From Pyrinomonadaceae bacterium MAG19_C2-C3 (GTDB lineage Bacteria > Acidobacteriota > Blastocatellia > Pyrinomonadales > Pyrinomonadaceae): DNA of 64,000 nucleotides. Position 1 is the stretch's first letter; each line of letters starts with the position of its first letter. Below are positions 32,965-41,921 of this stretch, one piece after another. The translations under genes and the position numbers were made by a program. The stretch is taken from the NCBI GenBank assembly GCA_024330265.1, contig JANDLT010000006.1:49219-113218 (forward strand). Reading direction: 5' to 3'. The notes beneath the pieces were generated by a model. It made no database searches. It saw only the letters and a list, made by a program, of their open reading frames with translations, and was not told where the DNA came from.

Positions 32965-33822
32965 ATGCGCTTCACTAAACTTCACGGCTACGGCAACGAT
33001 TACATCGTGTGCGACGGGCGCGACCTTCGCGGCGTCGCATCGCTCGGTGAGTTCGCAAGCAAGATTTGCGCGCGTCACACGGGGGCGGGTGCGGACGGCA
33101 TCGCGGTGATAGATGAAAGCGGTGACGCCGATTTTTCGCTTCGCATATTCAACCCCGACGGCGGCGAAGCGGCGATGTCGGGCAACGGTTCGCGTTGCGC
33201 CGCCGCTTATCTTTATCATTGCGGTTTGTGGCGCAACGATGAACTTAGTTTTGCGACGCGCGCCGGAGTCAAACATTTTCAACGTCACACAAGCCCCGAT
33301 GACGCGCCTGAAACGTACACCTTCACCGCCGAAATCGGACGACCCAAGTTTTCGAGCCGCGACATTCCGATGACGACGGACGAACCACTAATGAGCGTGC
33401 GCGATTATCCGTTGCCCGTCGCGGACGCACACGTCTCCATCACCGCGCTTGAGATGTGCAACCCGAACACCGTTGTTTTCGTGAATGATTTCGACGAACT
33501 CGATTGGCGCGCGATGGGACGCTTGATTGAAACGCACACCGCATTTCCCGAACGCACCAACGTCGTATTCGCACGCATCCGCGACCGCCACACAATCGAA
33601 GCCCGCGTTTGGGAGCGCGGCGTCGGCGTCACCGAATCATCCGGCACGGGAGCATCCGCCGCCGCCATCGCCTCAATCATTCATGGCAAAGTAGCGCGTC
33701 AGGTGAAGGTTGAAATGCCCGGCGGGAAAGTGTCGGTCGAATGGCGCGAAGGTGACGACGAAGTGCTTTTGACCGGAACGGCGCATATTGTTTATGAAGG
33801 CGAGTGGATTATTAGTGGATAA
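32965..33822 (+). CDS. dapF: Diaminopimelate epimerase-like protein, second catalytic Cys replaced by Ser
   Basis: 285 aa. Interconverts LL- and meso-diaminopimelate for lysine and peptidoglycan. N-terminal FTKLHGYGNDYIVCDGRD, first catalytic cysteine in AMSGNGSRCAAAY near residue 77, ERGVGVTESSGTGASAAAIA near residue 220, and the closing VEMPGGKVSVEW...GTAHIVYEGEW. In canonical enzymes the last block is A-C-G-[ST]-G-A-C-A; here it is S-S-G-T-G-A-S-A, so the second acid/base cysteine is serine. Fold assignment is firm, but activity with this substitution is uncertain. Confidence 0.85.
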   Translation: MRFTKLHGYGNDYIVCDGRDLRGVASLGEFASKICARHTGAGADGIAVIDESGDADFSLRIFNPDGGEAAMSGNGSRCAAAYLYHCGLWRNDELSFATRAGVKHFQRHTSPDDAPETYTFTAEIGRPKFSSRDIPMTTDEPLMSVRDYPLPVADAHVSITALEMCNPNTVVFVNDFDELDWRAMGRLIETHTAFPERTNVVFARIRDRHTIEARVWERGVGVTESSGTGASAAAIASIIHGKVARQVKVEMPGGKVSVEWREGDDEVLLTGTAHIVYEGEWIISG

Positions 33823-33874
33823 CGGATAGTGGATAACGGATAGTGTAAATCATTTTAACTATCCGCTATCCATC
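33814..33874. repeat. GGATAACGGATAGT-repeat hairpin
   Basis: AGTGGATAACGGATAGTGGA at the left, ACTATCCGCTATCCAT at the right. The first repeat supplies the TAA stop of dapF. Confidence 0.8.
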
Positions 33875-33886
33875 TCGTTGAAGAAA

Positions 33887-34849
33887 TTAAGCGACGACTG
33901 CGGTTGCCTGTTCGTGTGGCGCGGCAGCCTGTTCGCGTGCATGGTAAGACGAGCGCGTTAAGGGTGACGATTCGACGTGACGGAAGCCGAGCGACATGCC
34001 GATGCGCTTCCATTCGGCAAACTCTGCGGGCGTCACATAGCGTTCGACGGGTAGGCGGCGGGCGTAAGGCTGAAGGTATTGTCCGATAGTCATGATGTCG
34101 CAGTGCGCGCGGCGTAAGTCGCCCATAAGAGCGACGACTTCATCGAAGGTTTCGCCGAGTCCGACCATGATGCCGCTCTTGGTGAGCATTCCAGATTTTT
34201 CACTTTCGCGGCGCGCGGCGGTGCGACGAATGAGGGTCATCGTTTGTTCGTAGTTCGCATCGGGACGCACGCGCTTGTAAAGTCGCGCGATGGTTTCCGT
34301 ATTGTGATTAAGCACATCGGGGTGCGCGTCCAAAACTACATTGAGCGCGGCTTCGTCGCCGTTGAAATCCGGTATTAAAACTTCGATTTTGCAATGCGGA
34401 TTAAGTGCGCGCACTTCACGAATCGTCTCCGCCCAGTGTGCCGCCCCGCCGTCCGGCAAATCGTCGCGGTTGACCGACGTGATGACGACGTGAGCCAACC
34501 CCAAGTGGCGCGTTGCTTCGGCGACGTGGCGCGGTTCTTCCGTGTCGAGCGCGCCGGGCTTGCCTTTGCCGACGGCGCAGAATCCACAATGGCGCGTGCA
34601 TGTATCTCCGGCGAGCATGAAGGTCGCCGTCTTGTCAGACCAGCATTCAAAGATGTTCGGGCAACGCGCTTCCTGACACACGGTGTGCAGATTCAAGCCT
34701 TCGATAAGCTTCAGAACATGGTTCTGATTCGTCGGGTCTCCGATGCGAATCCGCAACCAATCGGGTTTCGGTTCGCGCGCCCGCAGAGTTTTCGCGGGCG
34801 CGATGCTGCCGTCTTTGGCGATGTTGATAACGGGTAGTTCTCGGTTCAT
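33887..34849 (-). CDS. lipA: Lipoyl synthase
   Basis: 320 aa radical-SAM enzyme that inserts two sulfurs into octanoyl groups on lipoyl domains. Auxiliary-cluster cysteines in VCQEARCPNIFECW near residue 58, the radical SAM C-x3-C-x2-C in CTRHCGFC near residue 84, HNTETIARLYKRVRPDANY, KSGIMVGLGET and the C-terminal SPLTRSSYHA (RSSY supplying the Ser ligand). It probably formed a unit with lipB (36946-37614), now separated by the RloAB pair. Confidence 0.96.
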   Translation of the reverse strand: MNRELPVINIAKDGSIAPAKTLRAREPKPDWLRIRIGDPTNQNHVLKLIEGLNLHTVCQEARCPNIFECWSDKTATFMLAGDTCTRHCGFCAVGKGKPGALDTEEPRHVAEATRHLGLAHVVITSVNRDDLPDGGAAHWAETIREVRALNPHCKIEVLIPDFNGDEAALNVVLDAHPDVLNHNTETIARLYKRVRPDANYEQTMTLIRRTAARRESEKSGMLTKSGIMVGLGETFDEVVALMGDLRRAHCDIMTIGQYLQPYARRLPVERYVTPAEFAEWKRIGMSLGFRHVESSPLTRSSYHAREQAAAPHEQATAVVA

Positions 34850-34914
34850 TTGATAACCTTTATAAGAAACTCAACTGCACTGTTATGCCTTCAATAAGCA
34901 GAATAGCAAAACAG

Positions 34915-35523
34915 TCAATCTACGAACTTATTTAATTCTTGCACCAGCAAATGCACCGTCGTCGAAGGGTCGTCTCGCGCGGGCGAAGACGGCACATACA
35001 GGCTGAGTAGTCTTTCGGCATTTTTTATCGCGTCGGCTTGCTTGTCTTTCAAGTCATTATAAATGGTCGGGCTATTCTTCTCATAAGGATGCCCCAACAA
35101 GCCGCTTAATCTTTCGATGTATGAAGCGCGCGACATGGCGGCATCGTAGTAATTAAAGTGAAGCAGAAACCAAAGTTCAAAGGCTTGGTTCGAGTAAGCA
35201 ACTTCGATGTTGTTGTTTTGCGCGAGAGTCAAAGCATCGTTGAAATTTTTAGCCGGAAAGCTGTCCCTATCAAAAACGCACCACACTTGATCGTAGTCTT
35301 CGCCTTCTGTAAGTTGCAAAGCCTCGCGGACAAGGCTCACGGTATTTGCGCCGATGCCTTTAACTGTGACTGTTGTCGCCGTGCGAACGCGAAAGCTATT
35401 GAAGTAGTTTGGTTCGGTTTGCTTACCTTCACAAACGATAAGGAATGTTTGTTCAACTTCGCGCCGATTAACCGGACGAGGCAAAAAACTTGTGCGTTCC
35501 CAAGCCTTCCGTTGCTTAGTCAT
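34915..35523 (-). CDS. RloB-like TOPRIM-type protein (defence pair partner)
   Basis: 202 aa. FLIVCEGKQTEPNYFNSF near residue 27 supplies the acidic TOPRIM-like motif (Glu in CEG and in QTE), VWCVFDRDSFP near residue 79 is the DxD-type motif, and AYSNQAFELWFLLHF is the conserved RloB segment. RloB proteins accompany an AAA ATPase (RloA) and are counted among abortive-infection/AbiL-like anti-phage modules; the proposed nuclease activity is inferred from the fold. It overlaps the ATPase gene by eight bases. AT-rich relative to neighbours. Confidence 0.85.
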   Translation of the reverse strand: MTKQRKAWERTSFLPRPVNRREVEQTFLIVCEGKQTEPNYFNSFRVRTATTVTVKGIGANTVSLVREALQLTEGEDYDQVWCVFDRDSFPAKNFNDALTLAQNNNIEVAYSNQAFELWFLLHFNYYDAAMSRASYIERLSGLLGHPYEKNSPTIYNDLKDKQADAIKNAERLLSLYVPSSPARDDPSTTVHLLVQELNKFVD

Positions 35524-36811
35524 CGGGCGAGGTCTCCAAGATTTTCAGATTGCCGATAAACGGAATCGCCCCGTATCTGCCCGCGATGTAATCTTTTTCA
35601 TAAGACGCATCGTTACGCACTTTGTATTCGGCGAGTGAATAGAGGTCGGTCGCTCCATACTTATTTTTTTCGGTGAACCATATTTGGTCGCGGCGAAAGT
35701 TTTTGTTACTGAGAAGGTTCGTATCGTGTGTCGTGAAAATCAGTTGCGCGTTATTGGGATTGCTCTCTTTGGAATTAAAAAAGCGAATGATCGACAGTGT
35801 TATAAGCGGATGTAGGCGCGCGTCAAGTTCGTCAATTATCAGCGTGTGACCGGCTGCGCGTGCGGCGCAAAACGACGACGCAAATGCAAATAGTTTCTTT
35901 GTTCCTTCGGATTCGTTGTCAGCTAAATCAAAATCGACATACGAAGATACTCGTCCGTTGTTGGAAAACTTCTTATGTACAGTTTTCACAATGCTGTCTT
36001 TGGTGTCCCCGTATTTTTCAAGAAACAATTTTATCAGTGCGTCATCTGTTAAATTTTTTACAAGCTTACTTTCATTCATCGGCACATGCTCAATTTTAAC
36101 GTCTTCAATACCTAAGTCTCTTTGCTTAATAAAGGGTAGAACGTCCCTTTTAAGTAAGTCATCCTCAAGAATTTCTGCGGTGTTATAGCGACTATCTGTA
36201 TCTTTAAGTCCCGACACGATATGTAAATCTTCAAACCAACCTAAAACACGTTGCGAAATTTTGCCATTAAACTGAGCGACCACCGAAACAAAAAGCGCAT
36301 TGTCGCGCGTGCGTTCATCTATATCTTTACCTTCCTTGAAAGCAGCCGTGCGCGTGAACTTGTCGCCTTCGCGCGAAAACAGTTTCGCTTCTTTGTTCGC
36401 GGGCGTGTGAAAGAGCCATTCGGAATGCACACGCTCGCCGTCAGCCTCAAAGCCATAGCGATACTTTTTCCCTTCAAGCAAAAATATCACTTCAAAAAAC
36501 GACGGAGCATTCTCAGTTTCCGTGCTTAAACGAAAAGGCTCAACCGGAATAGAATCTTTCGCTTGCGTTTCCCGCGAGGAATTGAGAACGAAGGCGCGCA
36601 TAAACTTCAACGCTTGAACCAGATTGCTTTTGCCGCTTGCATTCGCGCCGTATATGGCTGCGCTTTTAAGCAGTTTTATTTTGCTTCCCGCCTCGAATGT
36701 GTTGTTCGCATCCAGAGATTTATCCTGTGACACCAAGTTAGCCGCGACCATGCTAAACGTGACGTTATCTTTGAATGACTTGTAATTTCCAACTGTGAAC
36801 TGAATCAGCAC
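35516..36811 (-). CDS. RloA-like AAA family ATPase (defence pair)
   Basis: 431 aa from a GTG with CGGAG about eight bases upstream. N-terminal FTVGNYKSFKDNVTFSM, Walker A AAIYGANASGKSNLVQALKF near residue 50, an inserted helical region, then signature-like NESEGTKKLFAFAS and Walker B HTLIIDELDARLHPLI near residue 325, with LIFTTHDTNLL as H-loop. This is the AAA_15/AAA_21 (SMC-like, OLD-related) ATPase that pairs with RloB. The coding sequence is visibly AT-richer than flanking genes, consistent with recent transfer. It is placed between lipB and lipA. Confidence 0.87.
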   Translation of the reverse strand: MLIQFTVGNYKSFKDNVTFSMVAANLVSQDKSLDANNTFEAGSKIKLLKSAAIYGANASGKSNLVQALKFMRAFVLNSSRETQAKDSIPVEPFRLSTETENAPSFFEVIFLLEGKKYRYGFEADGERVHSEWLFHTPANKEAKLFSREGDKFTRTAAFKEGKDIDERTRDNALFVSVVAQFNGKISQRVLGWFEDLHIVSGLKDTDSRYNTAEILEDDLLKRDVLPFIKQRDLGIEDVKIEHVPMNESKLVKNLTDDALIKLFLEKYGDTKDSIVKTVHKKFSNNGRVSSYVDFDLADNESEGTKKLFAFASSFCAARAAGHTLIIDELDARLHPLITLSIIRFFNSKESNPNNAQLIFTTHDTNLLSNKNFRRDQIWFTEKNKYGATDLYSLAEYKVRNDASYEKDYIAGRYGAIPFIGNLKILETSPDD

Positions 36812-36945
36812 GTTTAATCTCCGATTGATTTAATCTGCGATTTGTGATTTTTCCGTAAATGCACAAACATATTATCCGCTTTGTGCGTTTTTAGACAGCA
36901 CACACGGTGTTGCAGAATTTAGCTCATGCGAGTTTTTAGATGCCC

Positions 36946-37614
36946 TCACTGAACCTTTGTTTCCCCACCGATAGAGTAATCAAACACTTCGGCGAAGCGT
37001 TTGATTACCGCGCCTTCGACCGCTTCGAGCGCGATTTTGAATCCTAGAATTTCGTGCATCGAAGCGACGGGTTCGCCTTCGCAAGGAAGAATTAAATCGT
37101 AAAAACTCAAGTCCGTCGAGACGTTCAAAGCGAAGCCGTGCGTCGTTACCCAACGCGCGATGTGGACGCCGATGGCGGCGACTTTGCCGTGCGCGGTGTG
37201 GACTCCGGTTAAGCCTTTGATGCGTGAGCCTTCGATGTTGAAATCCGCGAGCGTGCGTATCAAGACCTCTTCGAGGTCGCGCACAAAGCGGTGTACATCT
37301 TCGCGGTCGGGACTCAAATTGATTATCGGGTAGCCGACGAGTTGACCTGTGCCGTGATACGTCGCCTTGCCGCCGCGATTGGATTCAAAAATTTCAACGT
37401 CGCGTGCGGCAAGAATTTCGGGTGCGGCAAGAATCGCTGACTCATTTGCGCGCCGTCCGAGCGTGATGACGTGCGGGTGTTCGACGAGCAAGAGCGTATC
37501 GGGTTGCGCGCGGGCTTTGACCGTCGCTTCCGTCTGCTTTTGCACGTTGAGTGCCGCCGCATAACTCATGCGCCCAAGCCGGTGAACGCGCAAGGTGCGG
37601 TGTGAAGTCGTCAT
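36946..37614 (-). CDS. lipB: Octanoyl-[acyl-carrier-protein]:protein N-octanoyltransferase
   Basis: 222 aa. Moves octanoyl groups from ACP to lipoyl domains, feeding LipA. ESNRGGKATYHGTGQLVGYP near residue 80 is the family signature; the catalytic Lys lies in HGKVAAIGVHI near residue 145 and the catalytic Cys in DLILPCEGEPVASM near residue 176. Same strand as lipA, 2.1 kb upstream of it across the RloAB insertion. Confidence 0.95.
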   Translation of the reverse strand: MTTSHRTLRVHRLGRMSYAAALNVQKQTEATVKARAQPDTLLLVEHPHVITLGRRANESAILAAPEILAARDVEIFESNRGGKATYHGTGQLVGYPIINLSPDREDVHRFVRDLEEVLIRTLADFNIEGSRIKGLTGVHTAHGKVAAIGVHIARWVTTHGFALNVSTDLSFYDLILPCEGEPVASMHEILGFKIALEAVEGAVIKRFAEVFDYSIGGETKVQ

Positions 37615-37925
37615 CAGATGAAAACCTTTATGGTGATGGAAATGCTTGTGGATTGTATCAACTACTTGGACGACTCATCGCTGTAAATTGCGTCGGGCGC
37701 GATGTAAGATAAGAAAGCTTTTATCCGCGAAACACAGAAACAGCACGAAACAAAACCCAAATCTCTTTCCTGTTTCGTGGATAACTTTGAGTCAGTTCTT
37801 ACATCGAACTCTCATGAAAATAGAGCGCACCTACATCAATCTGAATGAAGTCGTTCTATTTTCATTCGTGGTGCTGAGTCCGCGAATCATGGAGACTCAC
37901 GTTAAACGGTGAGGTGGAAACGGAG
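37615..37925. repeat. Intergenic region with a nested dyad
   Basis: GATGTAAGA (about 37700) / TCTTACATC (about 37795) encloses TTATCCGCGAAACACAG (37721) / CTGTTTCGTGGATAA (37770). The CGAAAC-rich unit resembles the palindrome at 46184-46351. No gene is seen; the region separates divergent lipB and the next plus-strand gene. Confidence 0.65.
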
Positions 37926-38498
37926 ATGAAGGTGATTAAATTTTTCCTGACGATGTGTGTCATGGTGTGTGTGGTAGGCGCGATGCAAGTTCCCAACGTC
38001 CACGCGCAGCGAAGACGCGGGCGGGCGACGACTCGCACCACGAATCGCGCATCAACCGCGACCAACAACGCGACGCGCCTTGCCGCGATTGAGACGGCGC
38101 GCACCGAAGTCGCTTCGCAAATCAAAACCCTATCGCGCTTTCTGTATCTCTACGGGCGCGTCTCGAAAAGCCTTGACGATGTGACCGCGGAAGCACGCGC
38201 GACCGCGACGGAAGCGGCGCAAAGCGGCGTCGGGACGCGCGGCGTGACCCAAGCCGTCGAACGCAACCGTCAACAGATAAGAAGCAACTTCGCGGGCGTG
38301 CGCGCCGGAGTTGACGCCCTTGATGCGCGCTTTATTGGAATACCGGAGCTCGCCGCCGCGCGGGGTGAACTGACCAACGCGCGCCTTGCCGCGCAGGAAG
38401 CCGAAGCCCTTGTCGGGCGTGACCGTTACGATGATGCGGGAAGACGTTTGCTTGATGCGGTCGCTTCGCTAACGACGATATTGCAACAGGTGAAATGA
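37926..38498 (+). CDS. Hypothetical secreted helical protein
   Basis: 190 aa from the ATG at 37926. Signal peptide MKVIKFFLTMCVMVCVVGAM, cleavage near HAQ (residue 28); a basic Arg/Thr-rich segment (29-45); then a predicted all-helical remainder rich in Ala, Arg and Glu (AAIETARTEVASQIKTLSRF, LTNARLAAQEAEALVG). No family recognised; repeated amphipathic helices suggest a periplasmic coiled-coil or TPR-like partner. A GTG four codons upstream could also start it. Confidence 0.62.
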   Translation: MKVIKFFLTMCVMVCVVGAMQVPNVHAQRRRGRATTRTTNRASTATNNATRLAAIETARTEVASQIKTLSRFLYLYGRVSKSLDDVTAEARATATEAAQSGVGTRGVTQAVERNRQQIRSNFAGVRAGVDALDARFIGIPELAAARGELTNARLAAQEAEALVGRDRYDDAGRRLLDAVASLTTILQQVK

Positions 38499-38615
38499 AA
38501 GCCCGTTCAATGTTTCCATGTTAGTTTTACATCGCCCCTCACGTTATAAAAACTTTTTTGATTCCTGTTCCTCAACCGCCCGTCGTCATTACTTCGCTTG
38601 TAAGGAGATAGATTT

Positions 38616-40727
38616 ATGAAAGATTGCTTCCCCCGCTTTTCCGCGAACGCTTCGGCGTTGTTCGTCCGCCGTGTCGCCGTTCTGACGTGCCTCGCGGTGT
38701 TGTTCGGCGGCATGATTCCACCGCCGACCACCGCCCAAGTTTCATCGAGAACGACTCCGACTAAAGCCCGTCTCACGCCGCACACGCATCACGACGGCAA
38801 CACGCCGCACGCGGTTGAGATGACCAAAGAAGCCCGCCGCCAGAGGCGCGTCGCGGGAGCGGAGAATCTTCGCGGGCAGATGACGGACACGGGTGAGGGC
38901 GGCGAGTATCTTATAGTTTATGAAAACGGAAATTCGGTGTGTCGCCGCGTGTCGCCGCGAGACACCTTCGACATGCACCGCCGCGACCCGAACATTGAAC
39001 TGCAAGTTATCACCGCGCCGAAGTCCGAAGCCCAAGCCGCCGCGACTCCGCCGGGATTGCAAATCGTTTTACGCGGCACGTCGCAACTCAACAATTTTCC
39101 GCAAGCCCGCGACGCTTTCCTGCGCGCTGCGCGGACGTGGGAGAATTTAATCGCCACGCCGATAACCGTTATCGTTGATGTTGATTACGGCACGACGCGC
39201 TTCGGTGAACCCTACGACGACCCGGATATTCTCGGCGCGACCGATTCGCAAATCTTCTCTTTTCGCAATACCAGCGACTTCAGTTTCTACACTTTCCTGC
39301 GCGCCTTTTTGCTTAACGATGCGTCAAGTGCGGCGGAAGCCGCGCTCTATAACCTGTTGCCGTTAGCCGCGCTTCCCGTTGATATAACCAATACGGCAGG
39401 CAGTCAAACCGCCGAAAGCATCGCCGCGTCATCGGCAAACTTTCGCGCTCTGGGCATCTTCGACCCGGTTGCCAATCCGCGCATCGAAGGCATTGACGCG
39501 CCGTCCATCGGCTTCAACTCAAGCTTCAGTTATGACTTCGACCCAAGCAACGGGATTGACGCCGACAAGCTGGATTTCGATGCCGTCGTCGTACATGAAA
39601 TCGGTCACGTTCTCGGCTTCAACTCGTTTGTCGGCGCGAAAGAACTGAACACGAGTTCGAGAGCGACTGCCAGTGTCTGGGACTTCTTCCGTTTTCGTTC
39701 CGGTACGACGCTCAATTCATTCACGACCGCTCCGCGCATTCTCTCATCGGGCGGCACGCAAACTTTCTTCGCGGGTGCGAACGAATCCATGCTCTCGACC
39801 GGACGCAATGACGGTACGGGCGGCGACGGTAATCAAGCCACACACTGGAAGGACGACCGCTTGACGGGCTTATACATCGGCATCATGGACCCGACCGGTT
39901 CGCGCGGCGACCGCAACCAAATCACCGCCAACGACCTCAATGCGATTGAAGCTTTCGGTTACACCCTACGCACTTCAACCAGCCCGCCGCCGAACGGCGA
40001 CACCATCGTTGCGCTTGCTTCGGGAGCGAGTGTCAGCGGTTCTATCGCCGCGCCGCCCGGCGGTGGCACGCGCTACGGTACGACGCAGTACACTATTGAA
40101 GTTCCCGTCGGCGCGACCGGACTCCGCATAGACTTAAACGGCACACCCGACATTGACCTTTATGTGCGGCAGAATCGGCGCACCGCGAAAATCGGTGATG
40201 AATACGTCACAGACTTTGTTTCCGGCACGGCAAGCGGCGTCGAGTTTCTGAACTTCACATCGAGCGGCGTGCAATCGGCGGCGGGCGGAGTGTTTTTCGG
40301 ACGTGAACCAAGTTATCCATTGCTGCCCGGAACTTACTTTATCGGCATTGACAACTTCGGTCCCGATGCCGTCAGTTATACCTTAACGGCAACCGTCGGT
40401 TTCGTCGCCACACCACCCGCGACCTGCACTTATGATGTCGCGTCAAGCAGTGTCACGATGTTTGCGGGAAGCGGCGGGACAGGCACGGTCAACGTTTCGT
40501 TCCCGACAGATTGCGGCAACTTTTCGGCGACGAGCAATGACCGTTGGATTCGCATCGAGAGCGTTGATAACAACAACGGCACCACGGGCGGGTCGCTACT
40601 CTACACCGTCGAAGCCAATACGACGGGAAGGACGCGCACCGGCAGCATCATGGTCGCCAACCGCGTTATCACCATCACGCAAACGCGCAAAGGACGTGTG
40701 ATACGGCGCGGCACACGTTCGCGTTAG
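38616..40727 (+). CDS. Secreted zinc metalloprotease with PPC and BACON-like domains
   Basis: 703 aa; AAGGAG eight bases before the ATG. Signal segment at about residues 17-40 (RRVAVLTCLAVLFGGMI). The catalytic domain (about 130-455) contains FDAVVVHEIGHVLGFNS near residue 328, an HExxHxxG zinc motif as in the NF038122-like metalloprotease family, and IMDPTGSRGDRNQITANDLN. A PPC-type beta domain follows (about 465-600, GATGLRIDLNGTPDIDLYVR), and a C-terminal BACON-like domain (about 605-700, GNFSATSNDRWIRIES). The architecture is that of an exported protease with carbohydrate- or substrate-binding modules. Confidence 0.83.
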   Translation: MKDCFPRFSANASALFVRRVAVLTCLAVLFGGMIPPPTTAQVSSRTTPTKARLTPHTHHDGNTPHAVEMTKEARRQRRVAGAENLRGQMTDTGEGGEYLIVYENGNSVCRRVSPRDTFDMHRRDPNIELQVITAPKSEAQAAATPPGLQIVLRGTSQLNNFPQARDAFLRAARTWENLIATPITVIVDVDYGTTRFGEPYDDPDILGATDSQIFSFRNTSDFSFYTFLRAFLLNDASSAAEAALYNLLPLAALPVDITNTAGSQTAESIAASSANFRALGIFDPVANPRIEGIDAPSIGFNSSFSYDFDPSNGIDADKLDFDAVVVHEIGHVLGFNSFVGAKELNTSSRATASVWDFFRFRSGTTLNSFTTAPRILSSGGTQTFFAGANESMLSTGRNDGTGGDGNQATHWKDDRLTGLYIGIMDPTGSRGDRNQITANDLNAIEAFGYTLRTSTSPPPNGDTIVALASGASVSGSIAAPPGGGTRYGTTQYTIEVPVGATGLRIDLNGTPDIDLYVRQNRRTAKIGDEYVTDFVSGTASGVEFLNFTSSGVQSAAGGVFFGREPSYPLLPGTYFIGIDNFGPDAVSYTLTATVGFVATPPATCTYDVASSSVTMFAGSGGTGTVNVSFPTDCGNFSATSNDRWIRIESVDNNNGTTGGSLLYTVEANTTGRTRTGSIMVANRVITITQTRKGRVIRRGTRSR

Positions 40728-40768
40728 GCTCGACTTGAAAGTAATAATTGACCTAATGAGCGTTCGGG

Positions 40769-41278
40769 CTAAAAAGCGACTTTTTCTTCATCGCTCGCGT
40801 CGTCAAGCATTAAATTTTCTTCAAGCGGTTCTTCGGTTTCATGCACTTCATCGTCGCGCGGAAGTTCCGTGTCGAGATCACGCTTAATAGCGTCGAGGAT
40901 GCCGTTGATAAATTGCGTCGCTTCAAAGGTCGAGAAGCGGCGCGCAATTTCTAAGGCTTCGTTGATGACGACGGTGCGCGGCGTTTGCTCATGGATAAAT
41001 TCATAAACCGCGAGTCGTAAGACGTTGCGGTCAACAATCGCCATGCGCGAGATGCGCCAGTGTTCGGCGCGTGAAGTGATGCGCGCGTCCAATTCCGCGA
41101 GGTGCGCGAGAGTTCCAACCGTCACGCGCGTCGCAAATTCGCGCGCGGGTTCGTCGGTTTCTTCCTCACCCAACTCCGCCCAATACAAGCGCACGAGTTC
41201 ATCGGGACTCACTTCCGTCACATCAGCCGCGAACAACATTTGCAAAGCGCATTCACGCGCTCGCCTTCTTAAACCCAT
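40769..41278 (-). CDS. nusB: Transcription antitermination factor NusB
   Basis: 169 aa from ATG 41278 (MGLRRRARECALQMLFAADV), which is the family opening; the 16 upstream codons come from the GCAGTAGGC hairpin. IVDRNVLRLAVYEFIHEQTP and VINEALEIARRFSTFEATQF are conserved NusB helices. It binds boxA RNA with S10 in rRNA antitermination. An acidic C-terminal tail of about 30 residues is extra. Downstream of ribH on the same strand, a common bacterial pairing. Confidence 0.93.
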   Translation of the reverse strand: MGLRRRARECALQMLFAADVTEVSPDELVRLYWAELGEEETDEPAREFATRVTVGTLAHLAELDARITSRAEHWRISRMAIVDRNVLRLAVYEFIHEQTPRTVVINEALEIARRFSTFEATQFINGILDAIKRDLDTELPRDDEVHETEEPLEENLMLDDASDEEKVAF

Positions 41279-41285
41279 GATGAAC

Positions 41286-41362
41286 CAGTGGGCAGTAGGC
41301 AGTAGGCAGTAGGCAGTTAAAAGCATTTGCGCTTTACTGCCTACTGCCTACTGCCTACTGCT
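41286..41362. repeat. GCAGTAGGC-repeat hairpin between ribH and nusB
   Basis: GGGCAGTAGGCAGTAGGCAG and TACTGCCTACTGCCTACTGC flank a 20-base loop. The arm at 41355-41362 includes the ribH TAG stop. Confidence 0.88.
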
Positions 41363-41831
41363 CTACTTCCTTATACAAATTTACCAACTCGACGGCGACC
41401 ATCGCTGCGTCGAAACCTTTGTTGCCCGCCTTGACTCCGGCGCGATCAAGAGCCTGCTCAACCGTGTCGGCGGTGACGACGCCGTAGGCTATCGGCACAC
41501 CGCTTTGCATCATCGCGTGCGAGATGCCTTTCGTGACTTCGCCCGCGATGAGGTCAAAATGCGGTGTCTGCCCGCGAATAATCGTGCTTAAACAGATGAG
41601 CGCGTCGAAGCGGTGCGTGTGCGCGATTTTCTGTGCCAGAAGCGGAATCTCGAATGAACCGGGAACGCGATAATGCGTGATGTCGTCCGCGTTTGCGCCG
41701 AGACGTTCGAGCGCATCGAGCGCGCCTTCGACGAGTCGCGCGGTCATCAAATCGTTCCACCGCGCCGAGATTATCGCAAAGCGAAAACCTTCGGCGTTCA
41801 AGCGTCCCGTGACTAGCTTCGGTTGTAACAA
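41355..41831 (-). CDS. ribH: 6,7-dimethyl-8-ribityllumazine synthase
   Basis: 158 aa. Penultimate step of riboflavin synthesis. FAIISARWNDLMTARLVEGA near residue 18, VPGSFEIPLLAQK near residue 56, STIIRGQTPHFDLIAGEVTK near residue 82 (with the catalytic His), GVVTADTVEQALDRAG and GNKGFDAAMVAVEL. Typical length. Upstream of nusB. Confidence 0.96.
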   Translation of the reverse strand: MLQPKLVTGRLNAEGFRFAIISARWNDLMTARLVEGALDALERLGANADDITHYRVPGSFEIPLLAQKIAHTHRFDALICLSTIIRGQTPHFDLIAGEVTKGISHAMMQSGVPIAYGVVTADTVEQALDRAGVKAGNKGFDAAMVAVELVNLYKEVEQ

Positions 41832-41921
41832 GTGCGTCGCTCCAAATTGTTTGATTGATTATTGACGGGCAAGTATAGGAAGCAGCGTCGCGGGTGACAA
41901 GCGATAAAGGATTTTCGCCTC

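Noticed and set aside
41286..41362. Tandem CAGTAGG repeats as a possible CRISPR array
   Set aside because: Units are 7-9 bases with no unique spacers, arms are inverted, and no cas genes are in the window.
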